From: JAVBSC01 sp031547305
GTDB lineage: Bacteria > Desulfobacterota > Desulfovibrionia > Desulfovibrionales > Desulfovibrionaceae
DNA: 15,906 nucleotides
Direction of reading: 5' to 3'
Assembly: GCA_031547305.1 (NCBI GenBank)
Contig: JAVBSC010000059.1
Coordinates: forward strand, 1 to 15,906
Shown here: positions 15,492 to 15,906 of the stretch, one piece after another
How the letters are laid out: each line of letters starts with the position of its first letter
How positions within the stretch are numbered: position 1 is the first letter of the stretch
The notes under the pieces: generated by a model
The model's database searches: none
What the model saw: only the letters and a program-made list of their open reading frames with translations
What the model was told of the DNA's origin: nothing
Translations under genes and position numbers: made by a program

Positions 15492-15629
15492 ATGAATGAG
15501 AGCATCGTCGCGTGCGTCCTGACCGCGATTCGCGTCATTTGTCGCATCATTTTCCTTTGTCTGGTGGAAATGGCCAGGATAACCATTACTCCATGGATGG
15601 TGCGGCATTTTGGCCAAAGGGACACCTAA
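15492..15629 (+). CDS. Possible small membrane protein (45 residues), doubtful
   Basis: An ATG at 15492 opens 45 codons ending at TAA 15627-15629. The product would have one hydrophobic helix (about residues 5-25, IVACVLTAIRVICRIIFLCL) and a basic C-terminus ending VRHFGQRDT. The upstream purine stretch (GATGAGAG) is a weak ribosome binding site. A 14-base word, TTACTCCATG(A/G)ATG, occurs at its start (15485-15498) and again inside it (15586-15599). It may be a small protein, a gene remnant or chance. The rest of 15372-15742 shows nothing else I can support. Confidence 0.2.
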   Translation: MNESIVACVLTAIRVICRIIFLCLVEMARITITPWMVRHFGQRDT

Positions 15630-15742
15630 ATATCTGGATGCGAAAATTCGCTGAATCGTCCGGAGTCGGGAAGCGCGGCGTTTCTCCTACCTCCCCCATC
15701 TTTTACTACACTTGCTGCTTTGGGTAAGAGAGGTATACGCCA

Positions 15743-15906
15743 ATGGTTCGTCTTCGCTCCCGGCGCTTTGTGGCCTTTGCCATTGCCGCCAACCTTCTGC
15801 TAGGCAATGGGATTCTCTGGTATGGCTCCAAGTTTTTGGAAATATCTCCCCGCCCTCTTTCACTCGGATACAGCCTGACGGCGGTCATTTTTCTTCTGCT
15901 GGAATT
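15743..15906 (+). CDS. N-terminus of a membrane protein, cut by the window end
   Basis: An ATG at 15743, preceded by GAGAGG (15728-15733, 9 nt upstream), opens a frame that stays open to the last base (54 complete codons). The start is basic (MVRLRSRR), then hydrophobic residues about 9-28, a short polar stretch (YGSKFLEISPRP) and a second hydrophobic segment (about 39-53) at the edge. This fits a polytopic inner-membrane protein or a membrane-anchored enzyme with N-terminal helices. Too little is visible to name a family. It lies beyond the tRNA fragment and its terminator, so it may belong to the flanking chromosome rather than to any inserted element. Confidence 0.6.
   Translation, partial: MVRLRSRRFVAFAIAANLLLGNGILWYGSKFLEISPRPLSLGYSLTAVIFLLLE

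Overview
The window is about 15.9 kb of GC-rich bacterial chromosome. Gene content suggests a Gram-negative anaerobe of the Desulfovibrio type (Desulfobacterota): a cytoplasmic-type PAS chemoreceptor, an SH3/NlpC-P60 lipoprotein of the architecture seen in Desulfovibrio, exported arylsulfotransferases and large hybrid kinases. This taxonomic reading is inference; no rRNA or other marker lies in the window.

Layout. Positions 1-1146 hold the end of a chemoreceptor, closed by a hairpin terminator near 1206-1243. From 1438 to 3978 a cell-wall peptidase lipoprotein and chorismate synthase (aroC) form a tight pair 15 bp apart. A short stretch with a possible gene relic follows (about 4000-4230). 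An MFS transporter (4232-5488, minus) diverges from two tandem exported arylsulfotransferase-family genes (6107-7798 and 7930-9327). The 618 bp between them is AT-rich and dense with candidate control sites, including a good sigma-54 promoter (5977-5992) and an 8-8-8 inverted repeat upstream of it. A strong bidirectional terminator (9348-9388) separates the second arylsulfotransferase gene from a convergent tyrosine phenol-lyase gene (9408-10784, minus). A 586-bp structured gap leads to a hybrid histidine kinase (11371-14196), then a small secreted protein of unknown function (14301-14837). The last kilobase is mostly non-coding. It carries imperfect repeats, several inverted repeats, a 45-nt 3' fragment of a tRNA-Arg(UCU) gene followed by a terminator, and the start of a membrane protein cut by the window end.

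How the genes may work together. Tyrosine phenol-lyase splits tyrosine into phenol, pyruvate and ammonia. Arylsulfotransferases of the ASST family move sulfate groups between phenolic compounds in the periplasm. Their neighbourhood suggests a phenol/aryl-sulfate module, possibly with the transporter, and possibly sensed by the hybrid kinase. The genes are not one operon, so this link is a hypothesis. The truncated tRNA suggests an integration end or scar of a mobile element; the intact tRNA copy is not in the window.
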